Source: Geodermatophilaceae bacterium (GTDB lineage: Bacteria; Actinomycetota; Actinomycetes; Mycobacteriales; Geodermatophilaceae). Taken from it: a stretch of 7,408 nucleotides of DNA. A program made the position numbers and the translations under genes. The notes under the pieces were generated by a model that was not told where the DNA came from, did no database searches, and saw nothing but the letters and a program-made list of their open reading frames with translations. Positions 6,222 through 7,408 of this stretch are shown piece after piece (positions within the stretch are counted from its first letter, which is position 1; the number at the start of each line of letters is the position of its first letter). The stretch covers positions 1-7,408 of the forward strand of contig JACCQS010000240.1 in assembly GCA_013814015.1 (NCBI GenBank). The letters run 5' to 3'.

Positions 6222-6617
6222 GTGAGTTCCGATCTACCCGGCGAGCCCCATGCCGACGATGCCGACGATGCCGATCACCATGCCGACTTCGAGGACGATC
6301 ACCACGAGGACGACCAGGTGCCGCTGTCTCCCGAGGAGCGGGAGGACATCGTGGTCGATCTCGAGGACCTCGAGGTCTACCGCACCCTGCTGGAGCCGAC
6401 CGGCATCAAGGGCATCGTGATCGACTGCCCGGACTGCGAGACGATCCACCACATCGGCTGGGCGTTGATGCAGTCCAACCTGCGGCAGCTTCTCGACGAG
6501 GGCATCACGGGTCTGCACGAGCCGCCGTACGACCCTGATCCGGCCGAGTACGTGACCTGGGAGTACGCACGCGGGTACGCCGACGGCGTGGTCGCCTCCG
6601 AGAGCGCCATAGACTGA
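6222..6617 (+). CDS. DUF5319 family protein (conserved actinobacterial hypothetical beside guaB)
   Basis: From GTG 6222 the product has 131 residues, is strongly acidic and has no membrane segment, so it is probably cytosolic. The conserved core runs from LSPEEREDIVVDLEDLEVYR (about 35-54) through EPTGIKGIVIDCPDCETIHH to HEPPYDPDPAEYVTWEYARG and YADGV. I recognise this as DUF5319, whose function is unknown. Cys69-x2-Cys72 followed by His76-His77 could bind a metal. The N-terminal tail (about 10-31) is a low-complexity run of His, Asp and Glu, coded partly by tandem 9-bp repeats at 6250-6276. The frame is also open from GTG 6201, which would add seven residues; I prefer 6222 because TACGGT lies 7 nt upstream and no ribosome site serves either start. 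As I recall, the same gene flanks guaB2 divergently in M. tuberculosis (Rv3412), so the neighbourhood is old. A link to guanine metabolism is only an inference from position. Confidence 0.87.
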   Translation: MSSDLPGEPHADDADDADHHADFEDDHHEDDQVPLSPEEREDIVVDLEDLEVYRTLLEPTGIKGIVIDCPDCETIHHIGWALMQSNLRQLLDEGITGLHEPPYDPDPAEYVTWEYARGYADGVVASESAID

Positions 6618-6748
6618 CTTCTTGGAAGAGCCGGTACGCCACAAACCGCCCTTATCTGACCTTGGAGTCGTTGGTCGGACTTGCTGTCGGTGCCTTCGGA
6701 TGCGTCGACCAGGCATGTGAGAGTGCGCCGCCGACGGCCTCCCTGATG

Positions 6749-6754
6749 AAGGAG
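6749..6754 (+). promoter_or_regulatory. Ribosome binding site of the membrane protein gene
   Basis: AAGGAG is followed by a five-base spacer (CTCAC) and ATG 6760. This strong match fixes the start. The preceding 142-bp gap shows no clear promoter or terminator. Confidence 0.75.
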
Positions 6755-6759
6755 CTCAC

Positions 6760-7209
6760 ATGAGCCGTGGTCGTCAGCTGGTGCTGCGGCCCCTCCTGGC
6801 GGCCCTGCTCGGGTTGGTTGCCGCGCTGGCGGTCATGGGCGCCGCCCTGCTGCTGCTCCAAGTCATGCCGGAATCCGATCAGCCCTGGGGCGACCTTGGA
6901 CGGATTTTCTTGGGCATTCTCCTGGCAGGCGTCGCCGGCGTAGTGGTGTGGGTGGTGGGGCTGGTCCGCGCCGCAACGCATCTCTTCGCCTCCGGGCGAC
7001 GCCTCGGGGTGGTGATCTGGTCGGCGTTCGCGATCCTCTCGGTCGCGGTGGTGCTCGCCATCGTCGGAGGTCTGGTGGACTCCGACCGCCTCGGGGACGA
7101 GGTGGGTCGGGGGCTCCTGGGCTGCGGGTTGGTTCTGATCCTGGCAGCACCGTGCGGCATCTTCCGGCTGTGGGACCGCCGGCCCGGAACTCGGCCTTCG
7201 CAGCGCTAG
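6760..7209 (+). CDS. Predicted four-helix membrane protein, unknown function
   Basis: I do not recognise a family. The 149-residue product has four hydrophobic segments at about 11-34, 46-70, 82-106 and 115-137, short loops, a basic N-terminus (MSRGRQLVLR) and a basic C-terminus (RLWDRRPGTRPSQR). This fits an integral inner-membrane protein with both ends in the cytoplasm. The first segment could be mistaken for a signal peptide, but no cleavage site stands out. Loops contain PESDQPWGD (37-45) and DSDRLGDEVG (107-116), and the two cysteines at 122 and 132 lie in or near the last helix. No catalytic or transport motif is visible. It reads in the same direction as the DUF5319 gene but 142 bp away with its own ribosome site, so it may have its own promoter. 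The stop is 4 bp from the stop of the convergent acetyltransferase gene. Confidence 0.78.
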   Translation: MSRGRQLVLRPLLAALLGLVAALAVMGAALLLLQVMPESDQPWGDLGRIFLGILLAGVAGVVVWVVGLVRAATHLFASGRRLGVVIWSAFAILSVAVVLAIVGGLVDSDRLGDEVGRGLLGCGLVLILAAPCGIFRLWDRRPGTRPSQR

Positions 7210-7213
7210 GACA

Positions 7214-7408
7214 TCAGAAGTCGACCCGCATCACGACACGTCGCAGCGTCAGACGGCTGACCTCGGTGAACCCGGCGTCGGCAAACACAGCTTCGGTACC
7301 CACGTGGAGCTCTTCCAGCATCACGTTCTTCGTGGTCATGGGGTAGCCCTCGATGGCGCGGGCGCCGCGCTGGCCGGCGAAGTCCACCGCAGCGCGCGCG
7401 AGTGCCCG
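7214..7408 (-). CDS. GNAT family N-acetyltransferase, C-terminal part only
   Basis: The frame enters from the right edge on the minus strand and ends at TGA 7214-7216, giving 64 visible residues; the start lies outside the window. The fragment reads ALARAAVDFAGQRGARAIEG, then YPMTTKNVMLEELHVGTEAV, FADAGFTEVSRLTLRRVVMR and VDF. This is the end of a GNAT fold: the helix after the acetyl-CoA loop (ALxRAAVxFAxxxGAxxxEGYP), the short helix with the GTxxxFxxAGF pattern, and a final strand ending VMRVDF. The acetyl-CoA pyrophosphate loop itself is not in the window, so substrate and completeness cannot be judged. It converges on the membrane protein gene with a 4-bp gap. Confidence 0.78.
   Translation of the reverse strand, partial: RALARAAVDFAGQRGARAIEGYPMTTKNVMLEELHVGTEAVFADAGFTEVSRLTLRRVVMRVDF

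Noticed and set aside
4670..6538. 622-codon plus-strand open frame opposite guaB and into the DUF5319 gene
   Set aside because: It covers two well-supported genes in wrong frames, and its translation is low-complexity without known motifs.
1..7408. CRISPR array, tRNA, rRNA or a complete insertion sequence
   Set aside because: No regularly spaced repeats with unique spacers, no cloverleaf or rRNA motifs, and no transposase gene were seen.

Overview
The window comes from a high-GC actinomycete chromosome. This rests on GC-ending codons throughout, GTG starts, leaderless-looking promoters, a WYL-type regulator, a DUF5319 protein beside guaB, and an actinobacterial GuaB3 homologue. I cannot name the genus.

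Layout, left to right. (1) Positions 2-295 hold the C-terminal end of a WYL/YafY-type transcriptional regulator (+). (2) A 277-bp gap with short repeats leads to a small serine resolvase (573-1154, +), the only mobile-element gene seen. (3) A broken LURP-one-related (tubby-like) gene lies at 1208-1727 (-). It is frameshifted near 1496 and appears to have lost its 3' end next to the resolvase segment. (4) A guanine-nucleotide cluster runs leftward: guaB (IMP dehydrogenase, 4625-6148), guaB3 (IMPDH-like paralogue, 3477-4607) and guaA (GMP synthase, 1741-3303). The broken gene sits 13 bp behind guaA. A 173-bp block of GC-rich short repeats separates guaB3 from guaA. (5) Reading away from guaB is a DUF5319 protein (about 6222-6617, +). 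(6) A four-helix membrane protein of unknown function follows (6760-7209, +). It meets, tail to tail with a 4-bp gap, the C-terminal end of a GNAT acetyltransferase (7214-7408, -).

How the genes work together. GuaB oxidises IMP to XMP and GuaA aminates XMP to GMP, so the cluster holds both committed steps of de novo GMP synthesis. GuaB3 is a paralogue of uncertain activity; here it lacks the catalytic cysteine loop of IMPDH. The guaB and DUF5319 promoters appear to be packed back to back in about 75 bp.

I see no new defence or biosynthetic system. The left third (about 296-1240) shows gene decay beside a resolvase. The most useful second looks are the frameshifted and truncated gene with a short direct repeat at its broken end, the guaB3-guaA repeat block that leaves the guaA start open, and the altered GuaB3 active site.
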